Shown here: positions 17,419 to 25,412 of the stretch, in pieces
Layout: every line of letters begins with the position of its first letter
Position numbering within the stretch: position 1 is the first letter of the stretch
Origin: RYN-230 sp963844695
GTDB taxonomy: Bacteria > Actinomycetota > Actinomycetes > Streptosporangiales > Streptosporangiaceae
Direction: 5' to 3'
Length of the DNA: 64,000 nucleotides
Assembly (NCBI GenBank): GCA_963844695.1
Contig: CAWJPL010000027.1
Span: 62,001 to 126,000 of the forward strand
Position numbers and translations under genes: made by a program
The notes under the pieces: model-generated
Database searches by the model: none
What the model saw: the letters and a program-made list of their open reading frames with translations, nothing else
Told to the model about the DNA's origin: nothing

Positions 17419-17721
17419 TCACATGTGCGGGACGTCGTCGGGGATCTCGTAGAACGTGGGGTGGCGGTAGACCTTGTCCCCGGACGGCGCGAAGAACGGG
17501 TCCTTCTCGTCGGGGCTGCTCGCGGTGATCTCGGTGGCCGGCACGACCCAGATGCTGACGCCCTCGTTGCGCCGCGTGTAAAGGTCCCGCGCGTGGTGCA
17601 GCGCCATCTGCGGGTCGGCGGCGTGCAGGGAGCCGACGTGCACGTGGTTCAGGCCCCGCTTGCTGCGCAGGAAGACCTCGAACAGCGGCCATTCTGACCG
17701 GACTCCGGCCGTCCCGCTCAT
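17419..17721 (-). CDS. paaB: Phenylacetyl-CoA epoxidase subunit PaaB
   Basis: A 100-residue small subunit that bridges PaaAC heterodimers in the epoxidase complex. Sequence typical of the family: WPLFEVFLRSKRGLNHVHVGSL, ALHHARDLYTRRNEGVSIWVV and a C-terminal KVYRHPTFYEIPDDVPHM. The start overlaps the paaA stop by 4 bases (ATGA type). Confidence 0.95.
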   Translation of the reverse strand: MSGTAGVRSEWPLFEVFLRSKRGLNHVHVGSLHAADPQMALHHARDLYTRRNEGVSIWVVPATEITASSPDEKDPFFAPSGDKVYRHPTFYEIPDDVPHM

Positions 17722-18704
17722 GACGCTGTCTCCCGTGACGCTGTCTCCCGGCGGGCCGTCTTGGCGGCGTAGGCGGCCGCCGCCTCGCGAACCCAGGCCC
17801 CGTCGTCGTCTGCGGACTTGCGCCGGGCGACCCGTTGCGCGTTGCAGGGCCCGTGTCCCGCCACGACGGCCTTGAACTCGTCCCAGTCGACCGCCCCGAA
17901 GTCGTAGTGGCCGCGTTCGGGGTTCCAGCGCAGCTCGTCGTCAGGCAGGGTGACCCCCAGCCTGTCGGCCTGCGGCACGGTCATGTCGACGAAGCGCTGC
18001 CGCAGCTCGTCGTTGGTGTGCCGCTTGACGCCCCACGCCATCGACTGGGCGGTGTTGGGTGAGGCGTCGTCGGGCGGCCCGAACATCATCAGCGACGGCC
18101 ACCAGAACCGCTCGACCGACTCCTGCACCATGGCCCGCTGCGCGGCGGTTCCGCGCATCATCGTCATCAGCAGCTCGTAGCCCTGCCGCTGGTGGAACGA
18201 CTCCTCCTTGCAGATCCGGACCATCGCCCGGGCGTACGGGCCGTAGGACGACCGGCACAGCGGCACCTGGTTGCAGATCGCCGCGCCGTCCACCAGCCAC
18301 CCGATGACGCCCACGTCGGCGTAGCTGGGCGTCGGGTAGTTGAAGATCGAGGAGTACTTCTGCCGGCCGCTGATCAGCATGCTGGTCAGGTCGGCCCGGT
18401 CGGCGCCCAGCGTCTCGGCCGCCGAGTACAGGTACATGCCGTGGCCCGCCTCGTCCTGCACCTTGGCCAGCAAGATGGCCTTGCGCCGCAGCGACGGGGC
18501 CCGGGTGATCCAGTTCCCTTCGGGCTGCATGCCGATGATCTCCGAATGCGCGTGCTGGGCGATCTGGCGGATCATCGTCTTGCGGTACCCGTCCGGCATC
18601 CAGTCCCGCGGCTCGATCCGGCGGTCCTGGGCGATCGTCGCGTCGAAGTGCTGCTGCAGGTCCGGCGGGCCGCCCGGACGGGATGCCTTCGTCGTGACGG
18701 TCAT
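17718..18704 (-). CDS. paaA: Phenylacetyl-CoA epoxidase catalytic subunit PaaA
   Basis: A 328-residue catalytic subunit that epoxidises the ring of phenylacetyl-CoA with O2. Di-iron ligands are visible in two helices: KVQDEAGHGMYLYSAAE and ICKEESFHQRQGYELL (Glu...ExxH pairs). Start choice: ATG 18704 overlaps the paaZ stop; the GTG at 18713 would add three residues. The C-terminus ends in a small duplicated motif (RRETASRETAS) coded by a 12-15 bp direct repeat, which is not a family feature and is probably inert. Confidence 0.95.
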   Translation of the reverse strand: MTVTTKASRPGGPPDLQQHFDATIAQDRRIEPRDWMPDGYRKTMIRQIAQHAHSEIIGMQPEGNWITRAPSLRRKAILLAKVQDEAGHGMYLYSAAETLGADRADLTSMLISGRQKYSSIFNYPTPSYADVGVIGWLVDGAAICNQVPLCRSSYGPYARAMVRICKEESFHQRQGYELLMTMMRGTAAQRAMVQESVERFWWPSLMMFGPPDDASPNTAQSMAWGVKRHTNDELRQRFVDMTVPQADRLGVTLPDDELRWNPERGHYDFGAVDWDEFKAVVAGHGPCNAQRVARRKSADDDGAWVREAAAAYAAKTARRETASRETAS

Positions 18705-20735
18705 GACGACCACTCCTTCGCCACCATGGTCAGCACGTCGTACCGGGCGGCCGGCGAGCCGTCCTGCTTGGTGACCTCGGCGTCCCAGCGGACCTCGCCG
18801 TGCTCACTGCCGCCTCTCGGGGTGATCGCCTTACAGGTCAGGGTCACGGTCAGCTCGTCTCCTGGGTAGACCGGGGTGAGGAAGCGCAGGTTGTCCAGGC
18901 CGTAGTTGGCCAGCACCGGCCCGGGGTCGGGGTCGACGAACAGGCCGGCCGCCAGCGACAGGACCAGGTAGCCGTGGGCCACGATGCCGTCGAAGAACGG
19001 GTTGCGCGCCGCGGCCTCGGCGTCGGTGTGGGCGTAGAAGGTGTCCCCGGTGAACTCGGCGAAGTGCGCGATGTCCGCCTCGGTCACCGTCCGCGGCCCG
19101 GCGACGACCGAGTCGCCGACGCGCAGCTGCGAGAGCGGTTTCCGGAACGGATGCGTGCCGTCCGTGCTGCGCTCGCTGCCCGGCACCCACCGGCCGGTGA
19201 TCCTGGCCAGCACCCGCGGGCTGGCCTGGACCGCGGTGCGCTGCATGTGGTGGGTGACGGCCCGCAGTCCGCCCAGCTCCTCGCCGCCGCCGGCCCGGCC
19301 CGGGCCGCCGTGCACCAGCACTGGCAGCGGAGAGCCGTGCCCGGTGGACTCGGCCGCGTCGTCGGGGTCGAGGACGAGCAGACGGCCGTGCCAGGGCGCC
19401 ACGCCGAGTACGACGTCACGGGCGAACCCGGCGTCCCCGGTGACGACAGATCCGGCCAGGCTACCCAGGCCGCGGGCGGCCAGCTCGACCGCGTGCGCGG
19501 TGTCGCGGTAGCCGATCAGCGTGCTCACCGGCCCGAACGCCTCCACTTCGTGCGGCTCGGCCCGGCTGGCGTCCTGGGCCCGGATCAGCACCGGGGACAT
19601 GAACGCGCCCCGGTCGGGGTCCGCGCCGACCACCTCGACGTGCTCGGGATCGCCGAACACGGCCGTCCCGGCGGACAGCAGGACCTTGAGCGAGCGGCGG
19701 ACCTCGTCGCGCTGGCCGAGGCTGGCCAGCGCGCCCATCCGGACCGTTTCGTCGGCCGGGTTGCCCACCACGACGTGGGCCAGCCGGGCCGAGGCCGCCT
19801 CAGCGACCGCGTCCAGCAGCGGACTCGGGCACCAGGGCCCGGCGGATCGCCGTGCATTTCTGCCCGGCCTTGACGGTCATCTCGGTCACGAGCTGCTTGA
19901 CGTACAGCTCGAACTCCGGGCCGCCGGGGCCCGCGTCCGGGCCGAGGATCGAGCAGTTGAGCGAGTCGGCCTCCGCGTTGAACCGGACCGACCGCGCGAC
20001 CACCGTGGGGTGGGTCCGCAGCCGCTGGGCGGTGGACGCCGACCCGGTGAACGACACCGAGTCCTGGTCGGTGAGATGGTCGAGCAGGTCTCCGGCGCTG
20101 CCGCAGATCAGCTGCAGCGAGCCGTCAGGAAGCAGCCCGGACAAGACGATGAGCTCGACCAGCCGGGCGGTGAGGTAGGCGGTGGAGCTGGCCGGCTTGA
20201 CCAGGCTGGGGACGCCGGCCAGGAAGGCGGGCGCGAACTTCTCCAGCGGTCCCCATACCGGGAAGTTGAACGCGTTGATCTGGACCGCGACCCCGTGGCG
20301 CGGCGTGAGGATGTGCTGGCCGAGGAACTGGCCGCCTTTGCCCAGCTGCGCCGCGTCGCCGTCGAGCAGGACCGTGTCGTCCGGCAGTTCCCGGCGGCCC
20401 TGGCTGGCGTAGCTGGCCAGCACGCCGATCCCGCCGTCCACGTCGAACTTGGCGTCGGACAGGGTCGCGCCGGTACGGGCCGACAGTGCGTACAGCTCGG
20501 GCCGGTGCTCGCGCAGGAACTGGCCCACCGACTTCAGGATCGCGGCCCGCTCGTGGAAGGTGAGTCCGCGCAGCGCCGGGCCACCGACCGCCCGGCCGTA
20601 CTCCAGCGCGGCGCGCATGTTGACCCCGGCTGAGGAGATGGTGGCGACCTGCTCCCCGGTGACGGCGTCCAGCAGCGGCGTGCCTTCGGCCGAGGGCGAC
20701 ATCCAGGACCCATTCACGTAACTGCCCAGCACCAT
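18701..20735 (-). CDS. paaZ: Bifunctional oxepin-CoA hydrolase / aldehyde dehydrogenase PaaZ, frameshifted near 19822
   Basis: Fusion enzyme of about 677 residues that opens the oxepin-CoA ring and oxidises the resulting semialdehyde. The N-terminal aldehyde dehydrogenase (to about residue 520) shows INAFNFPVWGPLEK, SFTGSASTAQRL and the nucleophile VKAGQKCTAIRRA. The C-terminal MaoC-type hotdog hydratase shows FTGDTFYAHTDAEAAARNPFFDGIVAHGYL. The dehydrogenase frame stops at 19800; removal of one base in gagtccgctgctgg gives LLDAVAEAASARLAHVVVGNPADETVR and joins the downstream frame. GGAG lies eight bases before ATG 20735. First gene of the minus-strand paa operon, with the PaaR-type palindrome just upstream. 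Confidence 0.9.
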
Positions 20736-20813
20736 CCGCCAGCTCCGTCCGTTCCGTGTGGCCGTTCGGCCTGCGGCTGCCCAGCCGGGGCACTGCTGAT
20801 CGAACAGCTTCCC

Positions 20814-20829
20814 GACCGAACGTTCGGTC
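20814..20829. promoter_or_regulatory. PaaR-type operator, perfect 16-bp palindrome
   Basis: GACCGAACGTTCGGTC, perfectly symmetrical, in the 111-bp gap between paaZ and the enoyl-CoA hydratase gene. Its core fits ACCGNNCGNNCGGT, the pattern I recall for the PaaR repressor of Corynebacterium. One copy can serve both directions; the paaR-like gene is two genes downstream. Confidence 0.75.
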
Positions 20830-20846
20830 AATGATAACCTGCTCGG

Positions 20847-21635
20847 GTGGATACACACCAGGAACCGGTGACCTACGCCGTCGACGGGGCGGTCGCGACG
20901 ATCACGATGAGAACTCCCTCGCTCGGTCTGGCTGCCAAGCAGACGCTGCTGGCCGCCGTCACCGAGGCTGCGGGCGATGACGGCGTCCGCGCCGTGGTGC
21001 TCACCGGAACTGGCCGGGTCTTCACCGCCGGCCAGGACCTGCGCGAGCACGCGGACGCGCTGCGCGAGGCCGGCCCGGACGCCTTCGACACCATCGCTGC
21101 GCACTACAACCCGCTGATCACCGCGCTGGCCACGATGGCCAAGCCGGTGCTGGCCGCGATCAACGGCACCTGCGCCGGAGCCGGGCTGGGCCTCGCGCTC
21201 GCCTGCGACCTGCGGATCGCCGCGCAAGGGGCCCGGTTCGCCACCGCGTTCACCGGCATCGGGCTGACCCCGGACTCCGGGCTGTCGGCCTCCCTGGCTC
21301 GGGCGGTCGGCACCGCACGGGCCAGCGAGCTCATCATGCTCTCCACGCCGTTCACCGCCGAGGAGGCGCTGAGCTGGGGAATCGTCGGCCGGCTGGCGCC
21401 CGCGGACGAACTGGCCGACACCGCCCGGGAGGTGGCCTCCGGGCTGGCGGCCGGGCCGACCCTGGCCTATGCGGCGGCCAAGCGGGCCATCAGGCAGGCG
21501 TGGGCCTCTCCCTGGCCCGACGTGCTGGCCGCGGAGGCCCGGGACCAGGCCGCGCTGGGCGCGACCGCTGACCACCGGGGCGCGGTGGACGCGTTCCTGG
21601 CCAAGCGGCCGCCGGAGTTCCGCGGCCGTGAGTAA
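20847..21635 (+). CDS. Enoyl-CoA hydratase/isomerase (PaaG/PaaF-like)
   Basis: A 262-residue crotonase-superfamily protein. Seen: VAVVLTGTGRVFTAGQDLRE-type oxyanion segment (here AVVLTGTGRVFTAGQDL), the second oxyanion strand AINGTCAGAGLGLALACDLRIAA and TGIGLTPDSGLSASLARAVG. Between paaZ and the paaR-like gene it probably isomerises epoxyphenylacetyl-CoA to oxepin-CoA (PaaG) or hydrates dehydroadipyl-CoA (PaaF); sequence alone does not settle which. The GTG at 20847 has no ribosome-binding site and sits about nine bases after a -10-like GATAAC, so a leaderless message is likely. Confidence 0.88.
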   Translation: MDTHQEPVTYAVDGAVATITMRTPSLGLAAKQTLLAAVTEAAGDDGVRAVVLTGTGRVFTAGQDLREHADALREAGPDAFDTIAAHYNPLITALATMAKPVLAAINGTCAGAGLGLALACDLRIAAQGARFATAFTGIGLTPDSGLSASLARAVGTARASELIMLSTPFTAEEALSWGIVGRLAPADELADTAREVASGLAAGPTLAYAAAKRAIRQAWASPWPDVLAAEARDQAALGATADHRGAVDAFLAKRPPEFRGRE

Positions 21636-21717
21636 CGAGGCCGTGAGTAACGAGGCCGTGAGCGACAGGCCCGTGGGTGACCGGGCCGTGGGTGACCCGG
21701 CCGTGGGCGGCCAGACA
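21628..21717 (+). repeat. Six 15-bp tandem repeats at the 5' end of the paaR-like gene
   Basis: Units start at 21628, 21643, 21658, 21673, 21688 and 21703. The first two are identical (GTGAGTAACGAGGCC) and the others drift. They encode VSNEA VSNEA VSDRP VGDRA VGDPA VGGQT. All begin with GTG. Confidence 0.9.
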
Positions 21718-22311
21718 GCCGTCGCCCGCGAACGCTCGCGGCCCCGGTATGACGCGTCCTCCGTGCTGGAAACCTGCGTGGCGGTCTTCAACGAGCAGGG
21801 CTACGACGGCACCAGCATGGAAGACCTGTCACGGCGGCTCGGCATCAGCAAGTCGTCCATCTACCACCACATCGAGAGCAAGGAAGCGATCCTGGGCCTC
21901 GCTCTCGACCGGGCCCTGGCCGGCCTGGAAGAGGCCGCGGCGGCGGTCCGCGCGCTGGACGGCCCAGCCGTCGGGCGGCTGGAAACGTTGCTGCGAACCA
22001 GTGTCCAGGTCCTGGTCGACCGCCTGCCCTACGTCACGCTGCTGCTCCGGGTCCGGGGGAACAGCGACGTCGAACGGCGGGCCCTGGCCCGCCGCCGGCA
22101 GATCGACCACCTGGTCGCCGAACTCGTAGCCGAAGCCATGAACGACGGCGACCTGCGGCCCGACGCCGACCCGGCCGTCGTCGCGCGGCTGCTGTTCGGC
22201 ATGGTCAACTCGCTGACCGAATGGCTCCGGCCACGCAGCGGCCAGCCCGCCGACGAACTGGCGCGCACCCTGACCGCTCTCGCGTTCGACGGCCTGCGCC
22301 CGCGCCCCTGA
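21628..22311 (+). CDS. TetR-family regulator, probable PaaR repressor
   Basis: A TetR protein of up to 227 residues. The HTH is at about 40-85 (VFNEQGYDGTSMEDLSRRLGISKSSIYHH), followed by a C-terminal ligand domain like those of PaaR/KstR2-type regulators (RLLFGMVNSLTEWLRP). The first 30 codons are six 15-bp tandem repeats, each beginning with GTG, so any of 21628, 21643, 21658, 21673, 21688 or 21703 could start translation. The 21628 start overlaps the enoyl hydratase stop. Position and the adjacent palindrome suggest it represses the paa genes, probably with phenylacetyl-CoA as inducer (by family analogy). Confidence 0.85.
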   Translation: MSNEAVSNEAVSDRPVGDRAVGDPAVGGQTAVARERSRPRYDASSVLETCVAVFNEQGYDGTSMEDLSRRLGISKSSIYHHIESKEAILGLALDRALAGLEEAAAAVRALDGPAVGRLETLLRTSVQVLVDRLPYVTLLLRVRGNSDVERRALARRRQIDHLVAELVAEAMNDGDLRPDADPAVVARLLFGMVNSLTEWLRPRSGQPADELARTLTALAFDGLRPRP

Positions 22312-22411
22312 CCGGCCACCGGCCCGTGCGGGCGGCCAGTGACCGGCCCGGCCGGGGTGCGGGCCCGGCCAGCTACCGGCCCGGGCGGCTGACCAGCCGG
22401 CCCACTGCCGT
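22312..22411. other. Very GC-rich repetitive spacer between convergent regulators
   Basis: The 100 bases between the paaR-like and Lrp genes are built from loosely repeated ACCGGCC/CCGGCCC motifs able to form several alternative hairpins. Likely acts as a bidirectional terminator; no gene. Confidence 0.4.
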
Positions 22412-22918
22412 TCACCCCGCCGACGGGCTGCGAGTCTGCCGGGTGCTCCGCAGCTCGTCGAAGATCAGCACCGTCTGGGTGGACAGCACCTCGGGCATGT
22501 TCTGGAAAGAGTTCAGTACCAGTTCCCTGAGCGCCGCGATGTCCCGGGTCCGGACCAGCAGCACGATGTCGCTGTCCCCGGACACCAGCGCCGCGTGCTC
22601 GACCTCCGCGACGGCCAGCAACCTGGTCCGCAACTCTTTCCAGGCCGCCTGAGCGATCTTCAGGTGCACATAAGCCGACAAGCCGTACCCATAGCGCTGC
22701 GGGTCAATCTGGGCCGTGTACCCGGTGATCACGCCGGCCTCTTCGAGCCGCTGCACGCGCGTGTACGCGCCGGCCCGGGAGATGTGCAGCGTGGCCGCCA
22801 GCGCCCGCATGGACATGCGGCCGTCGTCGCGCAGCTGGGCCACGATGGCCCGGTCCACGTCGTCGAGGACCGGAGCCTGCCCAGGCGGGTCCAGGTGGCC
22901 CGCAGAGCCGGATGTCAT
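22412..22918 (-). CDS. Lrp/AsnC-family regulator (BkdR-like)
   Basis: A 168-residue Lrp/AsnC protein. The N-terminal winged HTH (LDDVDRAIVAQLRDDGRMSMRALAATLHISRAGAYTRVQRLEEAGVI) is followed by an alpha/beta RAM ligand domain (YVHLKIAQAAWKELRTRLLA ... VSGDSDIVLLVRTRDI). It is divergent from a 2-oxoacid dehydrogenase operon across an AT-rich 257-bp gap, the usual position of BkdR, which responds to branched-chain amino acids. Regulation of that operon and of itself is inferred from position. Confidence 0.9.
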   Translation of the reverse strand: MTSGSAGHLDPPGQAPVLDDVDRAIVAQLRDDGRMSMRALAATLHISRAGAYTRVQRLEEAGVITGYTAQIDPQRYGYGLSAYVHLKIAQAAWKELRTRLLAVAEVEHAALVSGDSDIVLLVRTRDIAALRELVLNSFQNMPEVLSTQTVLIFDELRSTRQTRSPSAG

Positions 22919-23175
22919 GGGACCACGCTATCCCGCCGGCGCGGGCCAATCATCTGCGCCACAGAGCAAAACGTGGACTTACGGATCGGCCGGCCATCCG
23001 TCCAGCAGGAGTCCCGTACCGCCAACATTCAGAACCGTCCGTCTACTACGACTCATCTAATTTAGTGACTATGTCTAGGATTTCAGTCAGACACTAGACG
23101 TTCGGCACGGCAAGGACGCACAGTTACCTTAGACGCTTAGGTACTTAATAGCCGCCTTCCCTGGAGGGGAGAGTC
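22919..23175. promoter_or_regulatory. AT-rich divergent regulatory region with inverted repeats
   Basis: The least GC-rich stretch nearby. It contains GTCTAG (23073-23078) and CTAGAC (23094-23099) as separated inverted arms, plus AGTGACT and AGTCAG flanking them, reminiscent of multi-site Lrp binding. GGAGGGGAG at 23163-23171 is the ribosome-binding site of the E1 alpha gene. Confidence 0.5.
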
Positions 23176-24372
23176 GTGACCTCCGTGACAGACGCAGTTC
23201 CCCGCCCGGCGAACGCAGGCCCCCGACCGGCGGACGCAGTCCCCCGCCCGGCGGACGCAGGCCCCCGCCCGGCGAAGCAGCGGCGGCTGCTGCCGACCAA
23301 GACCCCGCTGGCGCTGCTGGAGCCCGATGGCCGGCCGGTTCACACCACTGACCTGGACATGCCGGCCGACGACGTCCTCGTCCGGCTGCACCGGCAGATG
23401 GTGCTGGGCCGCCGCTTCGACACCCAGGCCACGGCGCTGACCAAGCAGGGCCGCCTGGCGGTGTATCCCTCCGCGCGGGGCCAGGAAGCGGGCGAGATCG
23501 GCGCGGTGGCCGCGCTGCGCCCGCAGGACTGGCTGTTCCCTACCTACCGGGACTCGATGGCGCTGGTAGCCCGCGGCGTCGACCCGGTCGAGGTGCTGAC
23601 CCTGCTGCGCGGGGACTGGCACTGCGGATACGACCCGTACGCGCACCGGGTCGCCCCCCAGTGCACGCCGCTGGCCACCAACGCGCCGCATGCCGTCGGG
23701 GTCGCCCACGCCGCCCGGCTCAAGGGTGAGGACACCGTCGCCCTGGTCATGCTGGGCGACGGCGCGACCAGCGAGGGCGACACTCACACGGCGCTCAACT
23801 TCGCCGCGGTATGGAACTCGCCGGTCGTGTTCTTCGTGCAGAACAACGGCTACGCCATCAGCGTCCCGGTCGCCAAGCAGACCGCCGCCCCGTCCCTGGC
23901 CCACAAGGGAATCGGCTACGGGATCCCGGGCATGCTCGTGGACGGCAACGACCCGGCCGCGGTGTACGCGGCGGTCCGCGAGGCGGTCGAGTGCGCGGCC
24001 GGTGGCGGCGGGCCGACCCTCATCGAGGCGCTCACGTACCGCATCGAAGCCCACACCAACGCCGACGACGCCGACCGCTACCGGCCCCAGGCCGAGGTGC
24101 GCGCCTGGCTCGACCGCGACCCGGTCACGCGGATCAGGCAGTATCTGCTCGGCCGGGGCCTGCTGGACGGCGCTGCCCTGTCCGCCCTGGACGCTGAGGC
24201 CGAGGCGCAGGCCGAGGACCTGCGGCGGCGGATGAACGCCGACGCGGTCCCCGACCCGGCTGACCTGTTCCGCTTCGTCTACGCCGAGCCCCCGGCCGAG
24301 CTGCGCAGGCAGCAGCGACAGCTGGCGGCCGAACTGGAGGAACTGAGGGACGAGGCGGGGGAGACGCGATGA
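23176..24372 (+). CDS. 2-oxoacid dehydrogenase E1 component, alpha subunit
   Basis: A 398-residue thiamine-diphosphate E1 alpha subunit of a branched-chain 2-oxoacid or pyruvate dehydrogenase complex, catalysing decarboxylation and transfer to lipoyl-E2. Seen: GRRFDTQATALTKQGRLAVYPSARGQEA, the ThDP motif GDGATSEGDTHTALNFAAVWNSPVVFFVQNN written across about residues 190-225, and YRIEAHTNADDADRY, the phosphorylation-loop region. The first 33 residues are a Pro/Ala-rich extension coded by four 21-bp tandem repeats. GTG 23176 follows a strong ribosome-binding site. Overlaps the beta subunit by 4 bases. Confidence 0.93.
   Translation: MTSVTDAVPRPANAGPRPADAVPRPADAGPRPAKQRRLLPTKTPLALLEPDGRPVHTTDLDMPADDVLVRLHRQMVLGRRFDTQATALTKQGRLAVYPSARGQEAGEIGAVAALRPQDWLFPTYRDSMALVARGVDPVEVLTLLRGDWHCGYDPYAHRVAPQCTPLATNAPHAVGVAHAARLKGEDTVALVMLGDGATSEGDTHTALNFAAVWNSPVVFFVQNNGYAISVPVAKQTAAPSLAHKGIGYGIPGMLVDGNDPAAVYAAVREAVECAAGGGGPTLIEALTYRIEAHTNADDADRYRPQAEVRAWLDRDPVTRIRQYLLGRGLLDGAALSALDAEAEAQAEDLRRRMNADAVPDPADLFRFVYAEPPAELRRQQRQLAAELEELRDEAGETR
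23197..23280 (+). repeat. Four 21-bp tandem repeats in the E1 alpha N-terminus
   Basis: Units at 23197, 23218, 23239 and 23260 encode VPRPANA, GPRPADA, VPRPADA, GPRPAKQ. Alternate units match best, suggesting duplication of a 42-bp pair. Probably a flexible leader. Confidence 0.85.
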
Positions 24373-25412
24373 CGGCGCTGGCTGAGCGCGACACCAGGAC
24401 GCCGGCCGGCGCGGCCCCGGTGACCATGGCCGCCGCCCTGAACCGGGCGCTGGCCGACGCGCTGCGCGACGACGAGACCGTCCTGGTCTTCGGCGAGGAC
24501 GTCGGGGCCCTCGGCGGGGTGTTCCGGGTGACCGACGGGCTGGCCGCCACGTTCGGCGAGGCCCGGGTGTTCGACACCCCGCTGGCCGAGTCCGGGATCG
24601 TCGGCACCGCCATCGGGATGGCCATGAACGGCATGCGCCCCGTGGTGGAGATGCAGTTCGACGCGTTCGCCTACCCCGCGTTCGAGCAGATCACCAGCCA
24701 CCTGGCCAAGCTGCGCAACCGGACCCGGGGACGCATCTCGCTGCCCATCGTCATCCGGATCCCGTACGGCGGGGGCATCGGCGGGGTCGAGCACCACTGC
24801 GACTCGTCCGAGGCCTACTACGCCCACACCGCGGGCCTGCGGGTCGTCACCCCGGCCACGCCCGGCGACGCCTACGCACTGCTGCGGCAGGCCATCGACT
24901 GTCCCGACCCCGTGATCTTCCTCGAGCCCAAGCGCCGCTACTGGTCGAAGGAGACCACGGTCCTGGACCACACGACCTCGGAAATCGACCGGGCCGTCGT
25001 GCGCCGGCCGGGCACCGATGTCACGCTCATCGCCTACGGCGGCACGCTGCGCACCGCCCTGGACGCCGCCGACGAGGCCCAGGAAAATGGCCACAGCGCC
25101 GAGGTCATCGACCTGCGAAGCCTGTCCCCGTTCGACGACGCCACCGTCGCCGCCTCAGTCCGGCGGACCGGCCGGGCCGTCGTGATCCATGAGGCCAGCC
25201 GGTTCTGCGGATACGGCGCCGAGGTGGCCGCGCGCCTGTCCGAGCAGTGCTTCCACTACCTTGAAGCCCCGGTCCTGCGGGTCACCGGGTTCGACATCCC
25301 TTATCCTCCGCCGCACCTGGAGCAGCATCATCTGCCCAGCGTGGACCGCATCCTGGACGCGATCAGCCAGCTCCAGTGGTCCGAGACGAGCACCATGAAG
25401 GCGGTCGGCTAG
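24369..25412 (+). CDS. 2-oxoacid dehydrogenase E1 component, beta subunit
   Basis: A 347-residue transketolase-like beta subunit. Seen: TMAAALNRALADALRDDETVLVFGEDVG, FDTPLAESGIVGTAIGMAMNGMRPVVEMQFDAF, the conserved GGIGGVEHHCDSSEAYYAHTAGLRVV loop, and a C-terminal transketolase domain (VVIHEASRFCGYGAEVAARLSE). Starts by ATGA overlap with alpha and ends immediately before the E2 ATG. The HHCDSSE version of the loop and the separate alpha/beta chains favour a branched-chain (Bkd) type complex, though alpha/beta pyruvate dehydrogenases look alike. Confidence 0.93.
   Translation: MTALAERDTRTPAGAAPVTMAAALNRALADALRDDETVLVFGEDVGALGGVFRVTDGLAATFGEARVFDTPLAESGIVGTAIGMAMNGMRPVVEMQFDAFAYPAFEQITSHLAKLRNRTRGRISLPIVIRIPYGGGIGGVEHHCDSSEAYYAHTAGLRVVTPATPGDAYALLRQAIDCPDPVIFLEPKRRYWSKETTVLDHTTSEIDRAVVRRPGTDVTLIAYGGTLRTALDAADEAQENGHSAEVIDLRSLSPFDDATVAASVRRTGRAVVIHEASRFCGYGAEVAARLSEQCFHYLEAPVLRVTGFDIPYPPPHLEQHHLPSVDRILDAISQLQWSETSTMKAVG

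Noticed and set aside
20736..21791. Extension of the paaZ frame beyond 20735 across the enoyl-CoA hydratase gene
   Set aside because: The extension reads low-complexity sequence antisense to a well-conserved crotonase gene and crosses the PaaR operator.
22312..22411. Repeat array resembling a CRISPR or attachment site
   Set aside because: Units are short, irregular GC-rich motifs without constant repeat or spacer length; no cas or integrase gene is present.
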